From NCBI RefSeq assembly GCF_029227915.1, contig NC_079887.1, positions 13,516,001 to 13,580,000 of the forward strand: 64,000 nt of DNA, read 5' to 3'. How positions within the stretch are numbered: position 1 is the first letter of the stretch; every line of letters begins with the position of its first letter. This stretch comes from Hydractinia symbiolongicarpus. Taxonomy: Eukaryota; Cnidaria; Hydrozoa; Anthoathecata; Hydractiniidae. A program made the position numbers and the translations under genes. The notes beneath the pieces are model-generated. The model had not been told where the DNA came from and made no database searches. It was given only the letters and a program-made list of their open reading frames with translations. This document shows, one piece after another, positions 1 to 13,019 of this stretch.

Positions 1-2543
1 AGGTGATATTTTATGATGATTAATTTATTCAAAATCAAAGACACGGAACTATATAATTCATTCAAAAAAAAACTTGAGGGTAATGTTCTAATTCCAGTAA
101 CTTGCTCCTGTTGTTAGTAACTTTACCGTAACAACTAATGTAGGACTCTCTCATAAGTGTATCCTTTTATACTAGATGTAATTCTATAACTTGTAACAAC
201 CCCCTTTAAAGCTTCTTTGACTTTAATTAAACTTTTAACGTTTGGTAAGGTGGTGTACTATAATTAATCAGTACCTGAGGATTTTATGACATGCCTATTG
301 CCTTTCTTAAAACCCCTTTTCCCTCTATTTCAATGCTGCACGACATGAACTGTCGAGAGTTCAACAAAACACAAAACTGAGATGAAAAAAAAAGCAGGGT
401 TGAGGATAGCGGGCAGCAGAAGATTCTTTTCTTACCGTGGATTCCTTTATTCTGCTCAAGTTTATAGACATCACGCTAAATACATGTGGGCGCGAATATA
501 AAAAGAAGGCTAAAGAGAGAAAATTTTAATTATGGTTTAGGTTCGCAAAAGATGTCGATCTGTTTTGATAAAATATTTTCCATTGATCTTTTTTTGTTTT
601 TGTTCGTTTTTGTTTGTGTTATCTGGCGAATTAAAACCGGTCGAAAAATTGTTTGCACTTCAATTACTTATCAGCGTTGGTTTTTTAGAAGACCAGGGGT
701 CAATTTGAAACATTTAAAATTATTAACATTCATTAAAGTTACGTGAACTTTCGTTACGTAATTAGGACGATTTCATGCGGAAGTGGTACTAAGTAGATTC
801 CAGATCCCCTTTTTATCACTCTGAATGAAACCCGACTCACAATTTCATATTCATATCGCCTTTATCGAGAATAGTTTGAAATATCAGAATGAGGAATGGA
901 TATCATGGAAAATTAGAATCCCCACCTTTTGAAAGAAAGCATGCTGCTTTTTTTAGATAAAAGCCATGGATAAAAATACCATGTTCAGCACATACATTGG
1001 TAGCATTTAGTAGACATGTTATTTTCTTATAAGCAACTGACAATTGGTTCGGATCATTTTCTAAATATATTGTCTTGAGGTTCTGAAAGAGTATTTTTGT
1101 GCACTTTTTTGCAACTAGCTTGAGAAAACGGAGTATTGTACTTTTAGCTTCTAATTTAAAATTTCATCTATAGATACAGCTTATAAGGGCAATGGTTAAG
1201 TTCTTAGAATGTTTCTCCAATCACAAGAGCATAACCTTACACCACTAAGCCTGATTCTGTTTTTGTATAAGGCATATCCCAGCCCATAATTTTCGAAGTT
1301 CCAGTTCTATATAAAAAAGAAAAAGATAAGTCACAACCTCGTCTCTAGGACTATTTGCTTCTCCATAGAACTGCGCTTTTTGTTCCAATAAAGGCGGGGT
1401 AGAGCTAAAATAAGACAAAAGGTCAAATTGATAATGCTATTGATGTTACTTGATGGAAAGAAAAATATCTGCCTATCACAACACAGCCTGGTAACGAGAT
1501 CTAGATTTCTTAGACGAACCTTGTTACAAAGTTAAACTGAGGTTTCCTGCTATTATAATGAAAGGATAAGAAAATAAATTTTTCTTTTAGCAATCAGTCT
1601 TGCGTGCGGAAGTATCTACAAAAGGTGAGTTCTTCTAAGGTTGGTTAAGCAGTTCATCTGTAGAAGGTTTATTGAACCTCGTCATCTCTAAGGTTACTTA
1701 TGTCTTGCTTTACACCTTATATGCGCTTTTAGCTTTGTTGAATAATCGTTTTCAAAAATATGTTAGAACGGAAATACCGCTATGTTTTTACAAAATAACC
1801 CTAGAGATTTTTATATTGAAGGCAAAGGTTGCAAAGCTTAACCCTACTGTTTCGTTTCAGGGAGAAAGCGTGGTTTTGCCACTCCACACGATAGTAATAT
1901 GCTATGACTATAAAACTTGGTACAGTAACTAACCAAAATAGAAGAAATGATCTGACAAAATATGGCGATGTCATAATTTTTGCTTATGTAATAATTTTTT
2001 TAAAAACACTATTTTTTTTGATTTTTTTATCTCTTCACTTTATAATTGCTTAATTTGACTTTATCATGTCAAGTGTATTTAGATCAGAAAAAATGCTTCT
2101 TCATAAAAATCTATGTTGGAAGCGTCATAATATTAAAAAAATCGAAAAATAATGAAGATAATTCTACTTTTGTTTTATTAGTAATTAAAATGTCACATGT
2201 CCTCGTAATAGAAAAACAGTGAAAATTCATAACAAAATTCAAGCTGATATATACGCATAAAACAAAGGGTATTAGAACTAAGGTAATAAGCTAGTTGGTG
2301 TAATTACCATCCCAGGTAGCAATAGAAAAATAAAGTTAAACTTTCTTACGATGGTGCAAATTTTATTATGGATCAATTTCACTACCCAAGCAGAAACCAG
2401 TATAAGAAACAAGGCTTGTGATCATCCCTTTACAACAAACAAAACCCTTTCTGTTCATACGATACTTCGAACCTCCAACGGAGAGTAAAGTCAATTGAAA
2501 AACATGAAAAGTCGGTTAAGACTCTTTTTTCTATATTTTTAGG
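1..2543. other. Intergenic, no gene recognised
   Basis: AT-rich sequence with only short open frames that show no domain, codon or splice signature. A splice acceptor-like pyrimidine tract ending in AG lies directly before the ATG at 2544, so an untranslated first exon of the next gene may lie in this stretch. I could not place it. Confidence 0.4.
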
Positions 2544-2981
2544 ATGGGACAACAACATTTTCTCTTGATCTGCGCTGTACTGTTAACATTAACTGTATAC
2601 GCAACAAAACATGGTAGAGATGAGCGGAAAGAAAAACCAAATAAATGTAAAGATATTGACGAAACAACGCATTTCTGTGTTGATGGTGTAACTTACGATC
2701 GATCTGTATTTGGAAGGTGCAGTAATGGAGAAATCTTTAACAAGAAAACTCATGTTTGTCACTCTCATGTGCAAATCGTGAGCCGACAAGATAGACTAAA
2801 GAATTGTGCAAAACCTGAATACACATCTTTCTGTCAATGTTTTATGTCACTTTATGGTGAGTGTGGAGGCTTCACATATATTAGAATCCGATCATTTTGT
2901 CACGAAGGAAAGATATTTGATAGAGATCTATATGAAGTATGCAATTGTAAGGTCTATTTAAAGAGTGATAATATGTGCTAG
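2544..2981 (+). CDS. Small secreted cysteine-rich protein, chitin-binding (CBM14)-like spacing
   Basis: The frame encodes 145 residues in one exon. Residues 1 to about 20 form a hydrophobic signal peptide (LLICAVLLTLTVYA), followed by a charged stretch and then two cysteine-rich modules. Each module has a cysteine, a spaced GVTYD- or GGFTY-like segment, and then C-x-NGEIFNKKTHVC or C-x-EGKIFDRDLYEVC. The pattern C-x2-G-x-[IV]-F-[ND]-x(n)-C resembles peritrophin-A/CBM14 chitin-binding domains, but the modules are short and lack some consensus aromatics, so the family call is inferred from spacing. The ATG follows TTTTTAGG, an acceptor-like sequence, so the real first exon is probably untranslated and upstream. 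The protein is most likely exported to a cuticle, mucus or extracellular matrix. It could also be a lineage-specific secreted peptide unrelated to chitin. Confidence 0.6.
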   Translation: MGQQHFLLICAVLLTLTVYATKHGRDERKEKPNKCKDIDETTHFCVDGVTYDRSVFGRCSNGEIFNKKTHVCHSHVQIVSRQDRLKNCAKPEYTSFCQCFMSLYGECGGFTYIRIRSFCHEGKIFDRDLYEVCNCKVYLKSDNMC

Positions 2982-3109
2982 TATCTATCTCGTGTTTTGT
3001 TTTTGTCCTTTTAAAGATGATATCCCAGAAATTATTGTGTTATTTGCTGTTATCGTTATAACTTTGCCCTAGACCTTCGGTTATTAAGGGTCAATATTAT
3101 AGTAGGCAC

Positions 3110-3255
3110 TAATGAAGATTTTCCAAAAGTAATTTATAGTCCGTAATGCAAGGAACGAACATTTTGTAGTGGTCAAGAGCCCATGTTACTGCCAAAGCAT
3201 TGCATTCGATTGTAGGGGACTTTCTTTATGGAATCGTATGCAGCCAGTTCCATCT
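3110..3255 (-). mobile_element. Ty3/gypsy RNase H remnant
   Basis: Read on the minus strand, the frame gives SPTIECNALAVTWALDHYKM followed by a TDYKLLLE-like end. This matches the RNase H block of gypsy polyproteins (YPTIEREALAVVWAL...TDHKPL). An in-frame stop lies just upstream, and the preceding residues are in a neighbouring frame, so the copy is broken. A minus-strand open frame at 3654-3322 lies upstream in the same orientation. I could not assign it to any reverse transcriptase segment, so its membership is open. No LTR was found. Confidence 0.5.
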
Positions 3256-3659
3256 TGGCTCCAATCTCTTTGGATACCATGTTAGCTGATTTGCATCAAA
3301 TGCATGACAGCTTTTGTTGATCTACTTTGCAATGATGGACTTAGAACTTTTGAGTGATTTAAATATTATTAATAATAAATTAAATAGGCGCCACAATTTT
3401 CTAATAACCTCCTTCCCAGGTTTTGTATCTTTTCTGACATATATATCGACGGAACGGCAATATGCGCACGCCCAGGGAACGAGATTGAATTTGCTAGAGA
3501 GAGGACATTTGTCATAATGATTCCAATTTTCTTGAATATATTTTATTGCAATATCCTGAGCATTAAATATCTTTGTAATGTGTGGTAGGTTCCTAGTATT
3601 TTTAAACAATGCTGACATCCAGAGTATGGAAAGGTTGCTCATCATGATCACCACTTTTG

Positions 3660-6639
3660 TTCCACGATGTCTACTAAGCAGTGTTTTAAGAACAGAGAAG
3701 CATCAAAAAATTATGTTGCATTAATGTTGGTTTTGGTGCGTTTTTTAGTGGTACTAGGTTTTAAGGAATTTTTTTTTAACAACGTCTTTTTAAAGTTGGA
3801 TGGATTCTCTATCCAAATTAAGTGGCTAGCTCCCAGCGTCTATAAAACCCCGCCCTAATACAATTAGCGCAACCAAAAATATCGGATAAAATCCGAAATG
3901 TGTTTACAAAAATTGATTTCAAAATGGTGGACGAGTGGTGACCAAAGTGAAGTAGTGGGAGAAAAACAAGGATGAATTTTCTGGTGTTTACGATACGAAA
4001 CGTGTTTAGAAAAGTTTTTGTTCAATACTAATATTTTAATCTTGTAGCTACATGTCCTAGTTATGAAAATGGAGAGAGGGTTTATGGATTCAGCACCAGC
4101 ACCCTTGTTTAGATTTTGGATATGACTTGGAGTATATTTTTGTTACAATTCTCTTTTTAAATAACTCCGTGGTTTCCCAGCTTTGTTACTTCACAGGTCT
4201 GTGACTTCACAGGGGTATGGCTTTGTGGCTTAAAACAGCAGTGCAATGTCTTCATTTTAATAACTAAAAATTAATAAAGAAACACATTACATTAATGATC
4301 CTATATGAATAAAGCCAACTGTTTTCTCTTAGTAGAAAGATAAAGGGGTTATTTTAAAGTCAAATTTTGAAGATTGCCCTAGAACATGTTACATGGAATC
4401 ACAATCCTGATATTTATTTGTGCATGCATCTGAATTAGCTAGGCTCCACACCCAAAAATGAAGTTTTAACAATGCTGTTAAAACATGCTTATTAAAAAGA
4501 GCTCAATGAGGCAAAAAAAATGAGGGGTCACTGAGGTCCTAGATAAATTAGTAATAGTGGCATCGTTTTATTAAGTGCTATTTTAGGGAAAATAAGTGTA
4601 TAATGAAATTCTCATTACTCAGAGTTTGTTTATGTTAGCTAGCTAGAGATTTAAAATTTTGTGCATAGTCAGATATATTATCAAGGTTGCTGAAAATTAT
4701 ATTACTTTTCAAAATGGCTGCCATCCCCCAGCAACAAGGCCATGTATATACCATAGCAACAAAAAAGGCACATTTAGAGTGCATTATGTGGTAAGTACGT
4801 CAATTTTTGCTGAAAAAATGATTTATTTAGTTAAACTTGATTATTTTGTTTAAATTTTAAAAAAAATTAGAACAGTGAAAATTTCAGTTTCTTGGACCAA
4901 AGAGAGTTGTGATGTCATCACCGGTGTAGCAAGAGTTTTTTTAAAAAAACATAAAGGTGTATTCCTTCAGAAATATGATACTTTCAATTTTGTGTAAAAT
5001 GCAGATCAGGAATTTACAGACCAACCACAAAAACAGTTATAAGTATGTTAAATCTATTACTTTTGACTTAAAAATTGGCACAGTAATAAATATTCCAAAT
5101 TCCTTTCTCTTGATTCAAAAATGAATCACACCATGTTGACACCTTCTAAAAATGTGCTATAAAATCTGAAAATTTACAGTTGCCAAAACATTTCAATTTT
5201 AACCTAAGCATAAAATTTCATGAGAACGAAGTTTACCAATGTGTTCTTTGTTCTTTAAATCACAAAATTAGAAAGTTTCATTAAGATTCAAAAAAGGAAT
5301 CCGGGTCGGCTTCCCGCTTGAAATTCTCCACCGCCAACTAATCGTGTTCCGCTTGGAAAAAAACATTAAAATATGGTTTTGATGAATGCAAAATAGCGAA
5401 AATTGGATTAATCGGTATTTCCATGTTATATACCGGCGAAAAGCGCAAAAAATGAATTGCAATAGCTATATTGGTTTAGGAAATATAATGCAAGGAAGTT
5501 GAGATAAAATTTTCGATGGCATCAATTGAATGTTTGTGTCCTGTGGAACGCCTACCTAAGTGATTACGTAATGGCCAATGTGGGCGCAAAAATAGAGGTA
5601 AAATATAAACAATCCAAACAGACACGGAGGAAAACTTATTGAAACAAACAAAATCCACAATAAAAATGTGAGGGAAATTTGGGTTTCAACATTTATTCAC
5701 AATGCCTTAGGAAACATTGCTTTGTATGAGCACGAATGATGACATAAACCCTCGTAAATTGAACATTTAGTCTATTTTTATTTTTCCAAAGGGTATTGGC
5801 TGTTCATGCATCCTATTACACAGCAATTAGTCAATCTTTTTCTTTTTTGGTTGTGCTAGCAATGTTTTTTCTGCATTAAATATTTTCATTACCTCCATTT
5901 CTGTGCACGCACCTTTTTGGGATAGCATGACGTAATGTTATATGATGCGAGAGCAGGAAAAACATGGCACTATGGTTGAGTGTATTTGTACCCCTAGTTT
6001 TAATGGTTGGTGCACCCTAACTACTGAACAGAAGCACTGCAAAGTCTAGGAAAAATTAATTTCTATTGCCATACCATTTCAATTTTCCTACCAAATTACT
6101 CACAGTGAATACCATTATTTGCTGTGAGGATTTAATTTCAATTTTTATTGTGAAAACTGAAGAAACTATATATATATAAGAAATAATAGCCAATCAGATT
6201 ATAGCATTGCTCTTGTTCTGTTTCATTTTAAACTGTTTGTTCATGAAAGAAGATTTAGCTTTAATAATCCTTATCTGCCATGCTGAATATATTATTACGT
6301 ATATATGTGAGTTGGCATGGTGAAGTAGTGTACACTTTTTCCAAAAAGCGGCCATAATCAACTAGCGTTGGAATAATAAATTCTTATGCAATTTCGATTG
6401 CTTTGCTTTGGACTTTAGCAACTCTAAAAGATTAGACATTTGTGAATTTTTGGTTTAATAAGAAAAAGGTTCAAAAAAAAATATTTTTTAAAAATACACA
6501 CTGTTTCTCTTATTCAAACTTTTCTTTTTAATACAGTAGGGTATCCTACAGTTTTCACTCAATCCACTTTTGCTGGTCTTCTTTACAGCGTGATAATATA
6601 TTAAATTAAATTTTAGATTTTAAATTAGTAGAATTTATC
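3660..6639. other. Intergenic, no gene recognised
   Basis: About 3 kb of AT-rich sequence upstream of PRPF18. The open frames are short, lie on both strands and show no recognisable motif. There is a small rise in CpG content near 5280-5600. I saw no clear promoter element. Confidence 0.35.
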
Positions 6640-8622
6640 ATGGATTCTTTACTTGCTGAAATGGAACGCAAGAGAAAGCAGCTTGAGTCGAACACAGTTA
6701 CTGCAAAAAAGAAATACTTTAAACGTGGGGAGTTGGCTAAACAGCAGACGGAAGAATATCACAAAAAGAAAGAAGAAAAATTGAAAAGCAAAGGTCTGCT
6801 ATCAAATGAAGAAAAAGGGCATGAAGAAGACTACATTAAGTAAGTTTGGTATTATACTTTTTTTTTTTGATTTCCCCAAACGTTCTTGTTAAGATATCTC
6901 TTGAATAGCCCATTAAAGCTGTCCCTAGCCAGTGTGATTTTAAGGATATAAATTAAGGAATGTTACATCTAAAACCAAGGTGGTTCTGTAATGCACCTGT
7001 AAACATCTAGATATTAAATATATTCCTTAGAAATGTCTTAAAAAGTTTCCAAAGTTTTAAAAACATTTTTTTTTTAAATTTGCTTGTTTTGGTCATCTCA
7101 GTTATGACCACTGTTGATGTTGTTTTTTAATTGAAATTTCCGGGTTTTTTTTTGTCTTGAAATACTCCCGGGATTAATTTTTTTAAATTAACTGACTACC
7201 CTAAAAACGACACTCATTCCATGAATTTTTCCTGTTCCTTTTGTCAGTCCAACTTGTTTGAATTTTTCTCCAAATTAGAGCCGCGTGTTGATTATAACTT
7301 CTTGTTAAAATGCGCGAAAATTGATAAGCGCGAAATACGTTGATGTTACTAACGCGGGGAAAAGTTAGCACAAATAAGGTATTAATTAATGTATTGAGTA
7401 AAAAAAGTTTCTTTTTATATATCATAGGAATCTAATCAAACCAAAGTCCGATAAATCCGATAAGTATAAAGAGGTTCCTACATCAGAGTTAGTACGGCGT
7501 TTCCGCGAGAAAGGGGAACCAATAATTTTGTTCGGTGAAACCCACGAAGAAGCGTGTCAAAGGCTTCGCCTTGTTGAAATGATGGCAAAAGAAGACAATA
7601 AGGGTAAGAGTATTTCCTATGAAACAACTTTATATTTACACCTACATGTTGGTGCCAAGGTAATTGGTATAATATCCTTTTTCGACATCAAACAACGTCA
7701 TTAAGTGACGCGTTGTGATTATGTCGTAAACATGTAATCAGTGACATTGTATGAGAATAGCGAAACATATAAATGTTTATGGTCTAACTGAAAATACATT
7801 AATGTAACATTTCATCTATAAAAAAATGGTAATTTTTCGCTATATATTTTTTTTTACATAAGCAGTTTTCTCTGCCATTGGAAAATCTGACGTCTTTTAG
7901 TTTTCACAACCCCGAATATGCCATTGTTTCAACGTTTATTTTTGATTGCAGGGTTAAGAAACGATTTTAAAGCTGCCATGGATCGAGTGGACCAAGCATA
8001 CATGGATCAAATTGTTGGCGAAAATAGCAGCGAAAACGCGCATAAAGCACACGACGTCCGTTTGGCTACAGATATCGTGAGTCTTGAAGAAATAACCGAA
8101 CTTGCACAAAAGCTGAACAGGGGCGATATGTCGTTAGATTCCAAAGTTGTTTTAGAATTTTTGCGTCATATCGGTCATCTGTGGGGCATGGATTTGAATA
8201 ATCGACAACTTGACGAAAAGATGACGTTGCAAGGTCGTCTAAACAGTGCCCAATATGAACAAACAATGTCTTACTTGAAACCGTTATTTCGTAAACTCCG
8301 GTCAGTCAGTTTGTCGAAAGACATTTTAAATGCTTTGACGACCATAGTGGATAACTTAATGGAACGCGAATATGTCAAAGCTAATGACAAGTACCTCCAA
8401 ATGGCTATTGGTAATGCACCATGGCCTATTGGCGTGACCAACCCCGGCATTCACGCTCGTACAGGGCGGGAAAAGATTTCCACTGCGCTTGTTGCGCATG
8501 TGCTTAACGATGAAACACAGCGGAAATATATACAAGCCTTAAAACGACTCATGACGTATTGTCAAAAACGTTTCCCGACAGATCCGTCGAAATGTGTTGA
8601 ATATAATGGCGTCAATACATAA
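6640..8622 (+). CDS. PRPF18: Pre-mRNA-splicing factor 18
   Basis: There are three coding exons: 6640-6839, 7428-7603 and 7952-8622. All junctions have GT/AG and keep frame (200+176+671 nt), giving 348 residues, close to the usual animal length of about 342. The N-terminus carries the splicing-factor motif ([12 protein letters not shown], about residues 23-34). Exon 2 encodes the conserved [16 protein letters not shown] block. Exon 3 holds the helical Prp18 domain with its conserved loop ([15 protein letters not shown], then [11 protein letters not shown], about residues 270-302) and ends in the family-typical [12 protein letters not shown]. Prp18 acts in the nucleus with Slu7 at the second catalytic step of splicing, stabilising 3' splice-site docking. 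Exon 3 begins mid-frame after a TTTTTGATTGCAG acceptor; the upstream ATG at 7918 is intronic. The gene looks intact. Confidence 0.95.
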
Positions 8623-9384
8623 CAAAACATGAAATATTTTAACGACGGGAGAATGTATACTGAAATCACGTTTGTGTAGCGATTGATGGTTGCCTTGCAA
8701 AAGAAAAATGCAAACCCGCATCACGATTGCTGGCTGTATGACAAAACAAAGAGTTGTACCCATGCGGAACGGTTTTACGTCTTGTAAATAGTAATACTCC
8801 TTTAAGTGTTTTGGAGTATGTGCCGCCATTTTGTATTCAAGTGTGTGGCTATAATACATTACATCATAGTATAGTTTTAACTTCTATTTAGACAAGCCCA
8901 AGGGGGGAAAGGGGCCTTATACCTCCAAAAAAGTTTAACGTCATTTAACACCTGTCAACAGCGTTTTCATGTTTCGAAAAAAGAAAGACTGAGACTTTTT
9001 CTAGCGTTTTTCTCTGTTTAGATCAGGACTAAAGACCATAGCAGTCACAGCTTATGTGATTTGGCATGTCAAACTGTAAAAAGTACAACAAGCGAGTTGT
9101 TTGTAGCAAAAAATCTTTAGCTATTCCAAAAATGTAGCATTTTCGATTTTTTTTATTTAGTCATTTGAAGGATAGCGTTTTTCAGTGGTAGAACCTAGGA
9201 GGAAAAATAAAATTGCATTGTGGTGATGTCTCCATGTATTTTCCTATCTCACTCAGTTTAGACTGGTGTAATGTCGTGACTGACGCAACAATTAGATTTT
9301 AATGGGGGTGGATTTTATACATAATCTGAGCGTGCCAATGAACCGCAGTGTAGTACGGTAACCTGGAGCTCAAACTTGCCCAAA
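8623..9384. other. 3' flank of PRPF18, no gene recognised
   Basis: This probably contains the PRPF18 3' untranslated region and intergenic DNA. The minus-strand open frame at 8859-8539 is antisense to the PRPF18 end and has no family features. Confidence 0.35.
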
Positions 9385-9575
9385 ATGGATTTAGAATTTC
9401 CAAAGGTGAGTTCTTTCTGCGAACTTCACCTTGCTGTAGCGGAATGAAAACTTCTTTGCTGTTTTGGGGGATTATCGTTTAAACATGCAGAGTACAAAGG
9501 AGTGCTCGCTTTAGGAATATTTCAAAAATTATTCGAACGTGAGATTGACAATCGAACGTTACTAAAGTCGTACAC
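9385..9575 (+). CDS. Candidate start exons of an unidentified gene
   Basis: A short start exon (9385-9405, MDLEFPK) ends exactly at GGTGAGT. An acceptor-like GCAGAG is followed at 9493-9575 by an open segment (YKGVLALGIFQKLFEREIDN...) ending at ACGTAAGG, a good donor. Joining them keeps frame and leaves phase 2 for a further exon. I did not recognise the family and could not find the next exon before the minisatellite that starts near 9935. The call rests only on splice grammar and an open frame. It could be chance or a degenerate gene. Confidence 0.25.
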
Positions 9576-9934
9576 GTAAGGTATTATTTGAAATACAAGA
9601 CATTTAGCTTTCTCTGATATTTATATACAGTATACTCGTGACAACTCGAAAGCCAGAGGAAAGAAGGAAGCCTCTCGAGTTTGTTGAGGTGGCAACATCA
9701 CTGAAACAAAAAGCGGCGCAAAACTGACAATTCCTTTTTCACGGCAGTAAAGCGAAGTATAACACGCTACGCCTTTATTATCTTTTTTAGCTTAGTCAGT
9801 ATCAGTATCGCCAGAGTAGAAAATTGTGAAAAAATCCATTGATTATTCGCACGCCAACACAGTTCACCCCACATCCGATGACTCGAATTTTAACAGAAAA
9901 AATGTAAACAGTTCGACTGATAGCCTCCTTTGAA

Positions 9935-10810
9935 TATTAGCTTAATTTAAATGATAGGCTACATTAGGTGATAACCCACCTCAGGTGAGAGTCCAATTTA
10001 ATGATAGCCTAATTCAGGTGACAGCCTAATTCAGGTGAAAGTTTACTTCAGGTAATATCCTACTTCAGGTGAAAGCTTACTTTAAAGGACAGTCTACTTT
10101 ATTTGATAGCCTATTTCAGGTGATAGCTTTTTTTAGGTGATATGCTACTTTACATGATAGCCTACATTCAGGTCATAGCTTACTTTAGATGATATTTCTT
10201 TAAGTGATAGCCCACTTTAGGTGATAGCCCACTTTATGTGATAGCCCACTTTATGTGATAACCCACTTTAGGTGATAGCCCACTTTAAGTGATAGCCCGC
10301 TTTAGGTGATAACCCACTTTAGGTGATAGCCCACTTTAAGTGATAGCCCACTTTAGGTGATAACCCACTTTAGGTGATAACCCACTTTATGTCATAGCCC
10401 ACTTTATGTGATAACCCACTTTAGGTGATAGTTCACTTTATGTGATAGCCCACTTATGTGATAACCCACTTTAGGTGATAGCCCACTTTAAGTGATAGCC
10501 CACTTTAGGTGATAGCACACTTTAGACTATAACTCACTTTAGGTGGTAGCCAACGTTAGGTGATAACCTACTTCAAGGGATTGTCTACTTTATTTGATAG
10601 CCTACTTCAGGTAATAGCCCACTTTAGATGATAGCTTACTTTAGATGATAGCCTACTTTAACGGATAGCCTACTTTAGGTACTAGCCCACTTCAGCTGAT
10701 AGACTGCTGTAGATGATAGCCACTTCACGTAATAACCTACTTTAGATGTTAGTAAACTTTGAGGAATTGTCCTACTTCAGATGATAGTTTACTTTAGGTG
10801 ATAGCCCGGT
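9935..10810. repeat. 18-bp minisatellite, about 45-50 copies
   Basis: Long tandem array with consensus unit GATAGCCCACTTTAGGTG. Units vary mostly at the last positions (TTTAGGT, TTTATGT, TTTAAGT, TTCAGGT). The middle (10200-10520) is the most homogeneous and the edges are diverged, the usual pattern when an array is homogenised from its centre. Confidence 0.95.
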
Positions 10811-10863
10811 TTAGCCAATTTCATCTATTTGTCAGTTAATTATAAATTAGTGTTTGGCATTCG

Positions 10864-11565
10864 TAGTCTATTTCTTGATATACTATAGTGCGCAAACAAC
10901 CTCGTGTCGAGGACTCTTTCTCCCTTTTTACAAGCTCGTGAGCTTGTTACAAGCTCGTGAGCTTGTATTAAAACGCGAATGTGTCCTACAAGAATGGAAA
11001 TTTTTGCCTCTCTGAGCACCGACACGGGAGTCGTCGTGTGTTCGAATCTCATCTTGGTAACTATTTTTACTTTTTTTTTCTTTTTTCTTTTTTAAAAAGA
11101 TAAGACAAGTGTTCAAAACACTTGTTTAACTAACTAGTAAATAAAGGTGTTTCCACCAAACTTTTTAAAAGTGAATGTAGGCAGAATTAACTGAATTAAT
11201 GAATTTCGCAAATTTTGGGTTTTGTGGGTTTGTGGTCTTTCTTCTTCCTGTCAGTCGGTTCACCCAAGACGGACCCATCGAAAATTAAAAGTTCAAGGAA
11301 TTTTCCGTTCAGGAAGGTCTCACAAATCAATTTTGAAAAATAAGTGTGTAACAAATATTATTGCGTATCTGAATATTAAAATATGTCGTGTCTAACTTCG
11401 TAACAAAAATCCCAATTTGATAGACAGCTTTTTGTAAACTTTATTCGCGAGGTTGTTTGCGTATATCATACGTCTTGTTGGTATTGAGATCGTTCAAGAA
11501 ATATCGCAATATCAAAAAATGAAAAAGAGCCCTGCGCACTATAGTATATCAGGCAATAGACTAAG
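10864..11565. mobile_element. Non-autonomous element with 30-bp terminal inverted repeats
   Basis: Positions 10864-10893 and 11534-11563 are inverted copies differing at 2 of 30 bases. A second, inner inverted pair (CGCAAACAACCTCG at 10891-10904 and its complement at 11448-11461) lies inside. The body carries a tandemly duplicated near-palindrome (ACAAGCTCGTGAGCTTGT) and a B-box-like GTTCGAATCTC near 11039-11049. There is no coding frame of interest; frames reading MRFEHTTTPVSVLREAK are shadows of the repeat. A second copy of the body lies at about 16095-16632. Confidence 0.75.
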
Positions 11566-13019
11566 ACAAGTCCTTATAGCTTGATGTTTTTGAAATCCAT
11601 GATTTTATTCTCTTTCGTGTTTATTTAATCGGCTAGTCAGAATGAAACTAAAGGATAATATAACAAAGAGTCTGTAAAACAATTCTGAATAAGAAAGAAA
11701 AAATATTTTCTCCAATAAATAAAATATAATACAAGAATTTACTAGCAACTTCACTAGCAGTTAAAATTAAAAAATTGCTTTTAAAATAATTAAAACTATT
11801 ATAAATATCAACAAAATATAACTACGAGAAATGGAACATTTATACAAAGCATGCGAAACGGCATAGAAAATTCTTTAGAAAACTAAACACAACTTTGGTG
11901 CCTAATTTGCATGACGAGCTAAAGGCGGCATGTAATCTGTAATAGCGAAGACAATGCATTGCAAGGCCAAATAACTTGGAAAAACGGATGGAATAAAGTG
12001 ATGCAATTTCCTGCGGGTAACTAGGGACAAAAGTGGGACCAATTTTCTAAACTGAGTCGATCCCCCGTTTTGTTTGGGAATCGACGAATTAAGCCCTTTA
12101 AATCCTGATATCTATTTACAGTTTCCTGAAAGAGCATGATCCTATATTTTGATCAGCGTTTTAAGGTCTACAAAATGCAGGTTACGGGTTAAAAAATTGC
12201 TAAAAAATATTTTTCCTATATGACGATGGGTAATTGATGATGTGATTATCATGTATTAGTCCGTCTCCCTCATCAAGTGGATCCATCCACTCGGGTTATT
12301 CAACTATTTGTGAATATTATGATTTTTTGACAAAATTCTTTGTCAAAAAATTATATTTCAAGTGGCGAAATTTCATCATGGGGAAATTTACGCGCGACTG
12401 GTGAATTTCCTCCAATTACGCTAAATAAAAGTCAAACTAAATTAAAAGCATTTAACCAATAGCTAAAATAGAACCCCCACGAAATTAAAATCCAAACTTT
12501 CATTAAGTGGCGTCACAGCACAATGCTGTGCATAAAATAATCGAAGATGAAATAACACGTCAAATAGTGTGTTTTTAGAAATATAAATCGGTTGTCAAGA
12601 AAAATTAAGACCTGCCTTAATTTTCGAATCGAAAAAATTAATCCGGGCAAAAAATCCTGCTACAATTTTAAATTATTCCAATTTATGGCTCACCAAGAAC
12701 ATACCAATTATCTATGTGGCTCATTTTTTTAGGTAGAACTAACCCAGGTAAAACAATGAATGGCTCAAATAAAGTTTTCTAAATTTTAGTGCGTCGAGTT
12801 AACCCGAATTAACTCGTCGCAGTTAAAAAAATGTTAACTATGGTTGATTTTAACTTATTGTAGAGGCTTCATGTTGGCGTGTAGTTGATAAACTTATCAA
12901 CATCATACAACAATTGATCGCATTCTGTCCAGCTACAATCACCAATCAACTAAGCAATGCATCCTTCGCCGTCCTGCTAATCTCTTTAACCTTTTTCTTT
13001 ACTCCTAATAAGATAATTT
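11566..13019. other. Intergenic, no gene recognised
   Basis: AT-rich DNA between the MITE-like element and the decayed 3' end of AFG1-like copy A. No open frame with recognisable features on either strand. Confidence 0.35.

Noticed and set aside
3322-3654. 110-residue minus-strand frame
   Set aside because: I could not match it to any retroelement or gene family; it may belong with the adjacent gypsy remnant but there is no positive evidence.
10945-11070. Possible tRNA gene with GTTCGAATCTC
   Set aside because: No acceptor stem or anticodon arm can be drawn; it occurs twice inside a mobile element.
10840-11116. Minus-strand frames reading MRFEHTTTPVSVLREAK and similar (also at 15942-16269)
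   Set aside because: They occur in both copies of a repeat, have no domain and overlap a B-box-like motif; they are shadows of the element.
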